Of a DNA stretch of 64,000 nt, positions 33,940 to 41,635 are shown one piece after another. Within the stretch, counting starts at the first letter, position 1, and each line of letters opens with the position of its first letter. The position numbers were made by a program, and so were the translations under genes. Under the pieces are notes generated by a model, which saw only the letters and a list, made by a program, of their open reading frames with translations, did not search any database and was not told the DNA's origin. The DNA is from Prevotellaceae bacterium (GTDB lineage: Bacteria > Bacteroidota > Bacteroidia > Bacteroidales > Muribaculaceae): contig JAETNS010000002.1 in assembly GCA_021772015.1 (NCBI GenBank), positions 181,530-245,529 of the forward strand. Direction: 5' to 3'.

Positions 33940-33970
33940 CAAAAGTAACTTTTTTATCTTTAACGCGCAA
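33940..33970 (-). promoter_or_regulatory. Promoter of the met operon
   Basis: Minus strand TTG (33970-33968), 20-nt spacer, TACTTTTG (33947-33940), predicted start near 33933. Confidence 0.75.
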
Positions 33971-34022
33971 GTTTTTTAACATTAAACGCGGATAATCTTA
34001 ATTATGTTGGGGTCGTGGACTG

Positions 34023-34571
34023 TCACAGCATCTGTCGGTAGTCGCGCATCATTCCGAGATACACTCCCAATCCGGCGACCAGTCCGATAGCAGCTCCTGC
34101 CAGAAGTCCCCATCTCATGGCCGTCTCTGTGAAATTGCAGAAATAGATGGCCATTATTCCGGCAGCGAACGGTATCAGGATCAGCTGGAAAAGATGATGC
34201 CTGCGACGGTAAAACCGGGCCTTGGCGGCGACCTCCTCGACTCCGTCGACAGAGAAGTCAATGCCGCGGATGCCACGGTATAAATAATAGTCCATCAAGG
34301 CGGCCACCACGAAAAAGAGGATTATCGCCCCCACGCTCCACCACGGCAGGATGTGATGGATAGGGAGAGTGCAGACGATTCCTACGGGGGCCACCACCGA
34401 GAACATCATGCGGTAACGGCCCATAAGACGGTCACGGGCGGAGGTGGTTTTGCCTGAAACGACATTGTCGACCAACGTGTCGCGGTGGTTGGGGAGGGGC
34501 TGTTTCTCCTCCATGTTGTCAGACTCTCTGTTGAGCCTTTTCCATTTTTCTTTGAGTTCTTCGGGTGTCAT
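34023..34571 (-). CDS. Membrane protein paired with the ECF sigma factor
   Basis: 182 residues from the ATG at 34571; the frame is open upstream but that part lies inside the sigma gene. A charged N-terminus (TPEELKEKWKRLNRESDN) precedes four hydrophobic spans (about 55-75, 80-100, 125-145 and 155-175). There is no recognised family. The start overlaps the sigma factor stop by 4 bp (ATGA), so it is made with it. By position it may act as a membrane anti-sigma or modulator, but no zinc-binding or RsiW-like motif is visible, so this is an inference. Confidence 0.75.
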   Translation of the reverse strand: MTPEELKEKWKRLNRESDNMEEKQPLPNHRDTLVDNVVSGKTTSARDRLMGRYRMMFSVVAPVGIVCTLPIHHILPWWSVGAIILFFVVAALMDYYLYRGIRGIDFSVDGVEEVAAKARFYRRRHHLFQLILIPFAAGIMAIYFCNFTETAMRWGLLAGAAIGLVAGLGVYLGMMRDYRQML

Positions 34572-35104
34572 ATTTCTGGAGTAAGAGATGTCAGTTTTTC
34601 CTTGGCGCGACGCAGACGCGACGCTACCGTGTTGCGAGGCACCCCCATGATGGAGGCTATCTCCTCGTAAGGATGCTCGTCGAGCCACAGCAGGATCAAC
34701 GCCTTGTCGGAGGAGGGAAGCCGGCTTATCATGCGGTACATCTCGCGTAGCATCACGGCTTTCTCGTCATTGTCGGCGAGCAGTTCCGGCAACTCGTCAA
34801 TGGCCACGGTCTGACCTCCTTTGCGGTTTTTACGGAAGAAAGACACACAGCTGTTGAGGGTCACGCGGTAGATCCATGTCGAGAGGCTCGCCTCTCCGCG
34901 AAACCGTGGGAATCCACGCCATAGATTGATCAGAGCCTCCTGGCGCAGATCGTTGAAGTCATCGCGGTCGTTGGCGTAGAAATAGCATACCTTCCGTATG
35001 ACTCCGTCATACCGGCGCGCCATCTCCTCGAAAGCCCCCCGCAGCTCTTCCGTCCGGGCGGCTTTCTCCCCACCATGTTTGTCTTTGTCAGCTGATATCA
35101 TCAC
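34568..35104 (-). CDS. ECF-type RNA polymerase sigma factor
   Basis: 178 residues. Region 2 (about 25-95) includes NDLRQEALINLWRGFPRFRGEASLSTWIYRVTLN, which holds core-binding and -10 contact helices (shown here as two adjacent motifs, LRQEALINLWRG and STWIYRVTLN). Region 4 (about 120-175) has YEEIASIMGVPRNTVASRL as the helix-turn-helix for -35 recognition. The short linker and lack of regions 1 and 3 mark an ECF sigma. The genes it controls are not evident; the outer-membrane receptor at 38104-35285 is upstream on the same strand but separated by a terminator. Confidence 0.93.
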   Translation of the reverse strand: MMISADKDKHGGEKAARTEELRGAFEEMARRYDGVIRKVCYFYANDRDDFNDLRQEALINLWRGFPRFRGEASLSTWIYRVTLNSCVSFFRKNRKGGQTVAIDELPELLADNDEKAVMLREMYRMISRLPSSDKALILLWLDEHPYEEIASIMGVPRNTVASRLRRAKEKLTSLTPEI

Positions 35105-35216
35105 CAGATTTGACGCATAATCTCCCCAAAAGTTTCATCCCCTCCTCCATTTTACCCTTGTTTAGAAAAAAATCAATGGACTAACAGAAGGAATTGGAGA
35201 ATATGACTGAATGAAA

Positions 35217-35249
35217 CCGGGGCTGACCTTGGGATGCGGTCAGCCCCGG
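35217..35249 (-). terminator. Terminator of the beta-barrel receptor gene
   Basis: Perfect 12-bp stem CCGGGGCTGACC / GGTCAGCCCCGG with a 9-nt loop, followed on the minus strand by TTTCATT. It is 35 bp after the stop. Confidence 0.85.
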
Positions 35250-35284
35250 AATATCATGGAGGAGTATCGGATGCGTGAGGGTTG

Positions 35285-38104
35285 TCAGTGGCGGGGAGGG
35301 CGGCCCGGACCACCGCCCGGAGGACCCCAGCGGCGTTCGTTGCGGTTGGAGGGCTCGTTGCCGTTGCCGAAGGTGTTGAAACGGTAGGTGAATGTCACCA
35401 TGAAGTAACGGGTCAGGGAGTTGTACTCCGTATCGTCGATATAGTTGGCGGTCACTGACCGTTGGATGTTCTGCTTCTGCTGCAGGAGGTCGTAGACTTT
35501 CAGCATGACGGTCGCAGCCTGTCCGCGCAGGAACTGGTAGGAGATAGATGCGTTCCACATCCATTGGTTCTGGTTGAATCCTTCGGCGTAGCCTTTGGAG
35601 GCGGAGTAGTTGAGGTCTGTGGCCAGGACGAGTCCGAAGGGGGTGTAATATGTGCCGTTGAATCCCGCGCCGTAGTTGTGGACCGTCGGAGTGTTGACCG
35701 CCGGGAGGGAGTTGTTGGTCAGGCTTAGGCGGTAGAACGGACGAAGTTCCAGTTCAAGGTTTGACGGACGGAACGCGAGCGAGGGGGATTCGGCCAGCAT
35801 CAGTGACCGGGAGCGGTTGCGCTCGCCGTTGTTGTAGCCCATCCGCTGATTGAACATCATGAACACGTTGTTGTTGAAGCTCCATGTCTTCTTAGAGCCG
35901 AAGGGGAGGGAGTACATGTTCATCACGCGGAAATTCCAGACCCCGCCGACATTCTCGTAGGTCGTGGTGCGTGCGCCGCTGACGCGATCATAGTCGGTCC
36001 GGGAAATAATGGAATTCTGCTCCACCTGCGCGTCAGCCATAGACATTATTGAGCTTTGGTTTGACGGGTTGAATTTCTGGAAACGCAGGCGTATGTTGTG
36101 GCTGAAAGTCGGTTTAAGGGTCGGATTACCGATGACGACATTCAGAGGATTGGAGTAGTCGGCGACAGGTTGCAGCTGGGTCATCGAGGGTTGCGAGGAG
36201 CGACCCATGTAGAAGAGGTTGAGGCTGCTCTGCTGGTCGAACTTGTAGCGGAACCGGGCGAATGGCGCGAAATTCCATACCCACCGTTCGGGGATGCTCT
36301 TGGCTCCGTTGAGTAGATTCTTAGACTTAGACATGGAGGGGACAACCGAGACACCGAGGTCGAGGTTGTACATCTTCGACACCTTCTTGTAGCCCAGACG
36401 GATGTCCTGGGTCATGAAGTTGTTGCGGAAGCTGTTTGACAGGGAGTCTACATGCTCCCACGGGCCGAGGATAGCATCATAAGGGTTTTCGACAGGGGTA
36501 TAGGGATCAAGAGGCAACTGTCGGGTGACAATCTTGTCGGCATTGTTCCACCGGTATTGGATGCGGTAGCTGAAAGTCAGGAAATTGCCCTTCTTGACAT
36601 CACCCAACGGCTCCGTCCAGCTAAGGCGCGCCGAGACATTGTTGGCCCAGGTATGGTTGTCGGCATACTGGTTGTAGATGTCTATCGAGTCATTGCCCAT
36701 CTTGTTGAGCAGGCGGTAGAAACGGTTGTAGGACAACGACCGGTCATCTTCGGTCACATTGGAGAAGCGGTAGTTGGCCATGACGGAGAATGATCGTCCT
36801 CGGTGGTTGGCGAAGTTGTGGTTGTAGATCAACCGGCCTCCGGCCTCCCAGCTGCGGCCGAGCGCATTGGAGGCATTGAAAGAACGGTTGACGCGGGGCA
36901 GGTCAGGTTCTCCGGCAAAGAGAGTGTCAACCGCCAGCGACCGGCTGTCGTTCTGGTTGAAAGAGAAATTGGGCCGGAAATCGAAAGTGTTGAATGAGTC
37001 AGGCTTCCATTCGATGCGGAAGTCTGCCCTGACATTGTGTCCCCGGTCAGTCGCGTCCGATGAAGAATTCTCATATGACACCGAGTCAGGGAAAAGATAC
37101 TGCCGGTTCTGGCGCTTGATGGTATTGCGGTCGGTGTGGGAATACATAACATCACCTCCGACACGGAAAATCTCACCGTTGCCGACATTGAAGTTCACCC
37201 CGAAGCTCTGGGAATTGTTTATCCCCTGGTCTCCTCCGAAACGACGGAAACGGTTGCCGTTGCCGTCGGTGAAGCCAAGGTCGTTGGTGTTGTTGGCCGA
37301 ACCAATAAAAGTGATCTGGTTGTCGTTCCAGAAACGGTTGATGTTGAATGTAGCCTGATAACGGTCATCTGTGCCGTATCCGGCCTCTACGGTGCCGAAC
37401 CAGCCGTTTTTCATCCCCTTTTTGACCGTAAGGTTTATGACCGTCTCATCCTCCCCGTCATCAACACCTGTCAGACGGGCCAGGTCGCTCTTGCGGTCCA
37501 CTACCTGCAGCTTGTCTACCATGTTGACAGGGAGATTCTTCGATGCCACCTTGGGGTCGTCGGCAAAGAACTCCTTGCCGTCGATGAGGATCTTGGTGAC
37601 CTCCTTGCCGTTGGCTGTGATTTTTCCGTCATTGTCGACCTCCACTCCCGGCAGACGTTTGAGAAGATCCTCCACCACGGCGTTAGGTTGGGTCTTGTAG
37701 CTGTCGGCGTTGAATTCCACGGTGTCGGTCATCACCTTGATAGGAGTCTTGACCCCGATGGCGCTCACCTCCCCGAGCATGATCGAGGAGTCGCCCAGTC
37801 TTAAGGTGTCGGTCTTCACCGAGGCGTTGTTGACAGTCACGTCGCGGTAACTCTTCTGATAGCCTATATAGTTTGCCTCGATTATGTATTTCCCCTTGTT
37901 GACTTTCGACAAGGAGAACCGACCGTCAAGATCGGCCACCCCTCCTGTCACAAACGACGAGTCGCGGGCAGACAACAGCCTGACAGTCGCGTCAGACAAC
38001 GGCTCTCCCGCCTCGTCGGTGATCACCCCGGAAACTGTGTAGGCCCACGCGGCGACAGCCACCAGCAGTCCGGGCAAGACCATAAAACCTCTTTTTACTC
38101 TCAT
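35285..38104 (-). CDS. TonB-receptor-like outer-membrane beta-barrel protein
   Basis: 939 residues. The signal peptide ends near AWAYTV. A CarboxypepD_reg-like domain covers about 24-105 (SGVITDEAGEPLSDATVRLL). A plug-like region follows (about 125-225), with EDLLKRLPGVEVDNDGKITANG and GKEFFADDPK. The rest is a large beta-barrel of the OMP_b-brl_3 type. Such proteins sit in the outer membrane; many take up peptides, metals or siderophores, but a TonB box is not obvious. After the final barrel strand the protein carries a Gly/Pro/Arg-rich tail (about 25 residues, GPPGGGPGRPPRH), unusual because the terminal aromatic residue normally signals barrel insertion. A -7 box TAATTTTG (38162-38155) is upstream. 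Confidence 0.85.
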   Translation of the reverse strand: MRVKRGFMVLPGLLVAVAAWAYTVSGVITDEAGEPLSDATVRLLSARDSSFVTGGVADLDGRFSLSKVNKGKYIIEANYIGYQKSYRDVTVNNASVKTDTLRLGDSSIMLGEVSAIGVKTPIKVMTDTVEFNADSYKTQPNAVVEDLLKRLPGVEVDNDGKITANGKEVTKILIDGKEFFADDPKVASKNLPVNMVDKLQVVDRKSDLARLTGVDDGEDETVINLTVKKGMKNGWFGTVEAGYGTDDRYQATFNINRFWNDNQITFIGSANNTNDLGFTDGNGNRFRRFGGDQGINNSQSFGVNFNVGNGEIFRVGGDVMYSHTDRNTIKRQNRQYLFPDSVSYENSSSDATDRGHNVRADFRIEWKPDSFNTFDFRPNFSFNQNDSRSLAVDTLFAGEPDLPRVNRSFNASNALGRSWEAGGRLIYNHNFANHRGRSFSVMANYRFSNVTEDDRSLSYNRFYRLLNKMGNDSIDIYNQYADNHTWANNVSARLSWTEPLGDVKKGNFLTFSYRIQYRWNNADKIVTRQLPLDPYTPVENPYDAILGPWEHVDSLSNSFRNNFMTQDIRLGYKKVSKMYNLDLGVSVVPSMSKSKNLLNGAKSIPERWVWNFAPFARFRYKFDQQSSLNLFYMGRSSQPSMTQLQPVADYSNPLNVVIGNPTLKPTFSHNIRLRFQKFNPSNQSSIMSMADAQVEQNSIISRTDYDRVSGARTTTYENVGGVWNFRVMNMYSLPFGSKKTWSFNNNVFMMFNQRMGYNNGERNRSRSLMLAESPSLAFRPSNLELELRPFYRLSLTNNSLPAVNTPTVHNYGAGFNGTYYTPFGLVLATDLNYSASKGYAEGFNQNQWMWNASISYQFLRGQAATVMLKVYDLLQQKQNIQRSVTANYIDDTEYNSLTRYFMVTFTYRFNTFGNGNEPSNRNERRWGPPGGGPGRPPRH

Positions 38105-38154
38105 ATCACGTTTTGTCCTATCTGGAAATCATTGTGGATTGTGAAATATTGACG

Positions 38155-38162
38155 CAAAATTA
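38155..38162 (-). promoter_or_regulatory. -7 box for the beta-barrel gene
   Basis: TAATTTTG on the minus strand, 51 bp upstream of the ATG at 38104. No TTG at the standard distance. Confidence 0.4.
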
Positions 38163-38274
38163 CTCAATAAGTTTAACACCCGCCGTCCACAACTTGACCA
38201 ACTCCCCGATTTCATCGAAAAACCGCGCGAATCCAATTGGAGACAACAATTTTTAACAGTGGAGATCGTGGGTA

Positions 38275-38430
38275 AATGGGAGTTAATGGGAAGACCGGGA
38301 ATTATGGGAGACCTGCAAAGAGCCTATACTATAATAACCTATACTATAATAAATAGTGGATTATCTAAATTATAAGCGTATTAGGCGTGCATAACTCTCA
38401 TAATTCCCGGTCTTCCCATTAACTCCCATT
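38275..38430. repeat. Hairpin element 1 upstream of the four-helix-bundle gene
   Basis: 36-nt arms (38275-38310 and 38395-38430) complementary at 35 of 36 positions, separated by 84 nt. The right arm contains TAATTCCCGGTCTTCCCATT and continues for 9 more bases identical to 39240-39268. The whole element reappears in inverted orientation downstream of the gene. Confidence 0.9.
38323..38352. repeat. 15-bp tandem duplication in the hairpin loop
   Basis: CCTATACTATAATAA occurs twice in a row, exactly, in the loop of hairpin element 1. Confidence 0.9.
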
Positions 38431-38508
38431 ATCCCATGCCTCCCATTTTTTTTTCTAAAAATCTGCTTAAAAATCTTCCTCAAAAAACAATTATCCAAAA
38501 TAATTGAG

Positions 38509-38516
38509 TATTTTTG
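38509..38516 (+). promoter_or_regulatory. -7 box for the four-helix-bundle gene
   Basis: TATTTTTG, 24 bp upstream of the ATG at 38540; it lies inside the flanked cassette, so the gene seems to carry its own promoter. Confidence 0.5.
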
Positions 38517-38539
38517 TAATGAACTAAACTAAAGAGGAA

Positions 38540-39136
38540 ATGGCGAGAGGATTTATCTCATCTAAAGGGGATTACCGTAATTTGATCGTTTTCAAGAAAG
38601 CGGAGTGTATTTATGATCTGACATTTCATTTCGCCAGAAAATATCTTTCGAAGGGAGACCGTACGGTAGATCAGATGATCCAGGCTGCCCGATCGGGGAA
38701 ACAGAACATAATTGAAGGATCTTCTGCAGCAATGACTTCGAGAGAGACAGAAATCAAACTCTTTAATGTAGCCAAAGCAAGCTTCGAGGAATTGCTGGCC
38801 GATTATGAAGATTACCTTCGGGTAAGGTTTAAACCATTCTGGCCAGAGGAAAAGCAGCGGGAAGTAAGAGCGTTTTGTCGTACTCATTTTGACTCTGCCC
38901 TTTATCGGGAAATAGCTCCCAGCCGCAATGATACGGTACTTGCCAATCTATGTATCACGATGATTCATCAAGAAATACACTTGCTGTTGAAACTGATTGA
39001 GCGAGCTAAGACTGATTTTCTTCGGGAGGGAGGAATACGTGAGGAGATGACCCGCGCCCGCATCGCCTATAGAAGGAATCCCCCAAAGGAGGATGGGGAG
39101 GTAACCAATGGGAGTGATGGAAATAATGAGAATTAA
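38540..39136 (+). CDS. Four-helix-bundle protein (S23/IVS-type with suffix domain)
   Basis: 198 residues, without signal peptide. The pattern FKKAECIYDLTFHFARKYL, DQMIQAARSGKQNIIEGS, LFNVAKASFEELLADYEDYL and MIHQEIHLLLKLIERAKTDFL gives the four helices of the family first known from open frames in the intervening sequences of 23S rRNA (S23), in its longer 'suffix' form. The family is also related to Avd of diversity-generating retroelements. Its biochemical role is unknown; nucleic-acid binding is suspected. The last 20 residues (Gly/Asn-rich) are encoded by AATGGGAGT-like repeats that merge into hairpin element 2. The gene is AT-rich and enclosed by inverted copies of a hairpin, which suggests a mobile cassette. 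Confidence 0.85.
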   Translation: MARGFISSKGDYRNLIVFKKAECIYDLTFHFARKYLSKGDRTVDQMIQAARSGKQNIIEGSSAAMTSRETEIKLFNVAKASFEELLADYEDYLRVRFKPFWPEEKQREVRAFCRTHFDSALYREIAPSRNDTVLANLCITMIHQEIHLLLKLIERAKTDFLREGGIREEMTRARIAYRRNPPKEDGEVTNGSDGNNEN

Positions 39137-39160
39137 TGGGAGTAATGGGAGTCAATGGGT

Positions 39161-39268
39161 AATGGGAGTTGTGGGAAGACCGGAAATTATGAGAGTTATG
39201 CACGCTTGATACGCTGGCGATCTCTTTGCAGTCCTCCCATAATTCCCGGTCTTCCCATTAACTCCCAT
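39161..39268. repeat. Hairpin element 2, inverted copy of element 1
   Basis: Arms 39161-39195 and 39234-39268 pair at about 31 of 35 positions. Its left half (GAGTTATGCACGC) is the reverse complement of the right half of element 1, and its right half (CTCTTTGCAG, then CTCCCATAATTCCCGG) is the reverse complement of the left half of element 1. It is preceded by short AATGGGAGT repeats at 39134-39170. Confidence 0.85.
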
Positions 39269-39316
39269 CACCCAAAACTTCCATTAGCTCCCGGCGGTCA
39301 TTGCCGGGGGCTGCCT

Positions 39317-40489
39317 TTAGAAGATGATCTGGAGGCGCGCCTCGATGGTGTTGACGTGGCGGGAGGGGAGGAGACCCTCGACGATGCGGTCGCGGACGTT
39401 GGTGTAGGAGTAGCGCAGACGCGCGATCATGTACTTGTTGATGTAGTAGTTGAAGGTGCAGCTTGCGTCATTGGTGATACCGCCGTAGATCCCGGCGCGG
39501 GAGTCGGAAGCGTTGGTGTAGTTGTAGCCCAGCACCAGTTCAAGCGACTTTGGGGGAGGGGTGGCCATGCCGCAGTCGCCGTGGGAATAGCCGTAGATGC
39601 CGCCGAATAGAAGCGTCCGGAAAAGACCGTATGCTCCTTGGGCGCGGTAGTTGTGCAGGCCGTCCTTGCGGGCGACATTCATGTAGTAGTATTGAGCCTC
39701 GACAGCGAAGTTGTTCTTGATGAAAAGGATCTCCGGGGTCATCTTGAACAGTCCTCGCGCATGGTCGATATTCGCCGTCAGCAGGTTTACCTTCGACACA
39801 CGGCTCGGGAAATTGGAGGTGTATTTGAAAGCCGTGTGGTCATTCTCGGTGGGGGTCGAATAGTTGAACGAGCATCCGATCTGGAACGCGTTGCCCTCGG
39901 AGTGGAAAGGCCTCCATACCAGTCGGGTCTGCGCGCCCCATCCCTGCTTGTCCATCTCCGTGGCGTTCTCTTTCATGGCGTTGGCCTCGGCAAAAGCGGT
40001 CACGGCGGCGAAATACTGCCCTTTGTCGAAGACATATGACAGGGCGAGCAAACGGGGATTGGCGTAGAAGAACTCGTTGGAAGTCGGTTCCTCGTAGGAG
40101 GGTTTCATCGAGGAGGAGGTCTCGGAGTTGAGGCCGAACTGCGGTACGAAATATCCGGCCTTGACCAGATGGTTCTCGTTGAAGTCATACTCGATGAAAA
40201 CATCTTTCAGGCTGACTTTCCCGTAACCGAACCCGACATCGATCTTCGCTTTCCATTTGCCATATCCGGCTTTCACGCCAAGGCGCAGGTCGGGGATGGC
40301 CACCCCGTCGACGAATTTCTTCTCTCCGGCATCCTTGACGTAATCGTCATTGCCGCCAAGATATACCGCTCCGTCCATAAGGATGCGGCCGGTCGGTTTG
40401 ATTGTGAACTTAGGCTCGGAAGATTCCTGGGCCGAGGCTGCCATGGCCATTAGTGAGGCCGCGGCTATTGTCAGGATATAAGATTTCAT
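39317..40489 (-). CDS. OprP/OprO-type outer-membrane porin
   Basis: 390 residues. The signal peptide ends at AASAQES. The rest has the alternating pattern of a 16-stranded beta-barrel: KAKIDVGFGYGKVSLKDVFIEY, HLVKAGYFVPQFGLN, and a final strand ending RLQIIF with terminal Phe as expected for barrel insertion. The PFGLN/EP.SNEFF-type region near residue 115-140 matches the phosphate-selective porin O/P family. It would pass anions such as phosphate or short polyphosphate. It lies 102 bp downstream of a secreted acid phosphatase on the same strand, which would make free phosphate. Which ligand it prefers is not readable. Confidence 0.85.
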   Translation of the reverse strand: MKSYILTIAAASLMAMAASAQESSEPKFTIKPTGRILMDGAVYLGGNDDYVKDAGEKKFVDGVAIPDLRLGVKAGYGKWKAKIDVGFGYGKVSLKDVFIEYDFNENHLVKAGYFVPQFGLNSETSSSMKPSYEEPTSNEFFYANPRLLALSYVFDKGQYFAAVTAFAEANAMKENATEMDKQGWGAQTRLVWRPFHSEGNAFQIGCSFNYSTPTENDHTAFKYTSNFPSRVSKVNLLTANIDHARGLFKMTPEILFIKNNFAVEAQYYYMNVARKDGLHNYRAQGAYGLFRTLLFGGIYGYSHGDCGMATPPPKSLELVLGYNYTNASDSRAGIYGGITNDASCTFNYYINKYMIARLRYSYTNVRDRIVEGLLPSRHVNTIEARLQIIF

Positions 40490-40591
40490 AGCAGGCAGTA
40501 AATAAAAGAAACGTTGAAAAAGAGTGTTTTTAAGAGGCCGGTTGCTTACTGTTTTGACAGATCCCTCATGTGAATATTACCGGCGCGAGAA

Positions 40592-41455
40592 TCAATCTGA
40601 AGTGGTCGGGGTCGGCACCGGGGTTCCCTTGGCGACTTTTCCCGCTTTCTTGAGATTCTTGAACTCCTCCTTGGCTTTGGCCAACTGGGCCTGGAAAGCC
40701 GGATCGGCATGCAGACGGGCTACGGTCACAGCCCCTGTGATGCGGCCTGCGTCGACATCGCTCTGGAAATGGTAGCCGCATATCACACGGCTCTCACCCA
40801 TCTCGTAACCACGCTTGAGGATCTCATTCTGGCGTTCGGGATTGATCTCGGCCAGCACAAGGGCGGTGGCCCAACCGATCGAGGTGTGGCCCGAAGGATA
40901 TGAGCCGTTGGTCGACAGTTCGGCCTGCTGCTCGGGATTGCAGGTGTCCTCGTCATAGAAAGAGAAAGGACGCTGACGGTTGTAGTAATTCTTGGCCTCG
41001 CGGGTACCGAGGTCGCCGGCATCCTCACGCATCCCGACGATGAGTTTGAGGATCTCCGGGGCTGTATTCTCGTCGATTGTCACACCGAAAGCCTCCGAGA
41101 AAGCCATCGGCACACCGTTGCCCTCGACATGAGCGTCACGGAAAGCCTGCGCGCCACGTTCGGTGTTGCGCATTGTCTTTCCCCAGCTGTAGCGGGCCTG
41201 GTCATTGAGGAATGTTATCGAAGCTCCGTCGGGAGGGGGAGGAAGCAGCAGGTAACTGTTGGGGACATCCCCCTCTTCGAGGAAGAAGAGTTCGGGAGCC
41301 GTCCGGTGGTCCTTGATTTTTTTCGCGGGGGCTTCCTTTCCGGCAGGTTCGGAAGCAGACTTTGCGGCATCCTGAGCTAAAACGGAGGGTGACGTGAACG
41401 CTAACAGCATCGACAAGGTGGCGCCGCGCAGAAAGATGGAAGCAAATTTTTTCAT
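40592..41455 (-). CDS. Class A acid phosphatase (PAP2 superfamily)
   Basis: 287 residues. The signal peptide ends near SVLAQDA. All three PAP2 motifs are intact: K-x6-RP in [10 protein letters not shown] (about 160), PSGHT (about 190) and [16 protein letters not shown] (about 225-240), the form typical of periplasmic non-specific acid phosphatases (PhoN/PhoC class). It releases phosphate from many organic monoesters in the periplasm. The porin gene follows on the same strand, a sensible phosphate-scavenging pair. A -7 box TACTTTTG (41491-41484) is upstream. Confidence 0.92.
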   Translation of the reverse strand: MKKFASIFLRGATLSMLLAFTSPSVLAQDAAKSASEPAGKEAPAKKIKDHRTAPELFFLEEGDVPNSYLLLPPPPDGASITFLNDQARYSWGKTMRNTERGAQAFRDAHVEGNGVPMAFSEAFGVTIDENTAPEILKLIVGMREDAGDLGTREAKNYYNRQRPFSFYDEDTCNPEQQAELSTNGSYPSGHTSIGWATALVLAEINPERQNEILKRGYEMGESRVICGYHFQSDVDAGRITGAVTVARLHADPAFQAQLAKAKEEFKNLKKAGKVAKGTPVPTPTTSD

Positions 41456-41483
41456 GTCGTTTTTCAGTTTTTATGGTTTCAGT

Positions 41484-41491
41484 CAAAAGTA
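41484..41491 (-). promoter_or_regulatory. -7 box for the phosphatase-porin unit
   Basis: TACTTTTG on the minus strand, 29 bp upstream of the phosphatase ATG. No Pho-box-like direct repeats noticed. Confidence 0.5.
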
Positions 41492-41596
41492 AGAATCATT
41501 TAAAACTATTAACATCATTGGTAAAAAAATGTTTCGACGGTTCATATGCTGTTAAACATGCTTCTTTGGTTTGATGTTTTTGTCAGGAAAATTTCA

Positions 41597-41604
41597 TAAA
41601 TTTG
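41597..41604 (+). promoter_or_regulatory. -7 box of the second TPR-AraC gene; decides its start
   Basis: TAAATTTG. A TTG at 41609 would begin translation within the promoter, so the ATG at 41636 is the likely start. Confidence 0.6.
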
Positions 41605-41635
41605 GGCTTTGATTGTTTTTCCACTTCTCAGACAG

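Noticed and set aside
33800..33982. 60-codon open frame in the met operon leader
   Set aside because: Its start lies upstream of the predicted promoter start, it spans the paired leader structure, and no family is recognised. Treated as leader RNA.
38275..39268. CRISPR array
   Set aside because: The repeats are two long inverted hairpins around a gene, not short direct repeats with spacers, and no cas genes are present.
41609..41635. TTG start for the second TPR-AraC gene
   Set aside because: It lies within 5 bp of the -7 box, so it would not be in the transcript; the ATG at 41636 was chosen.
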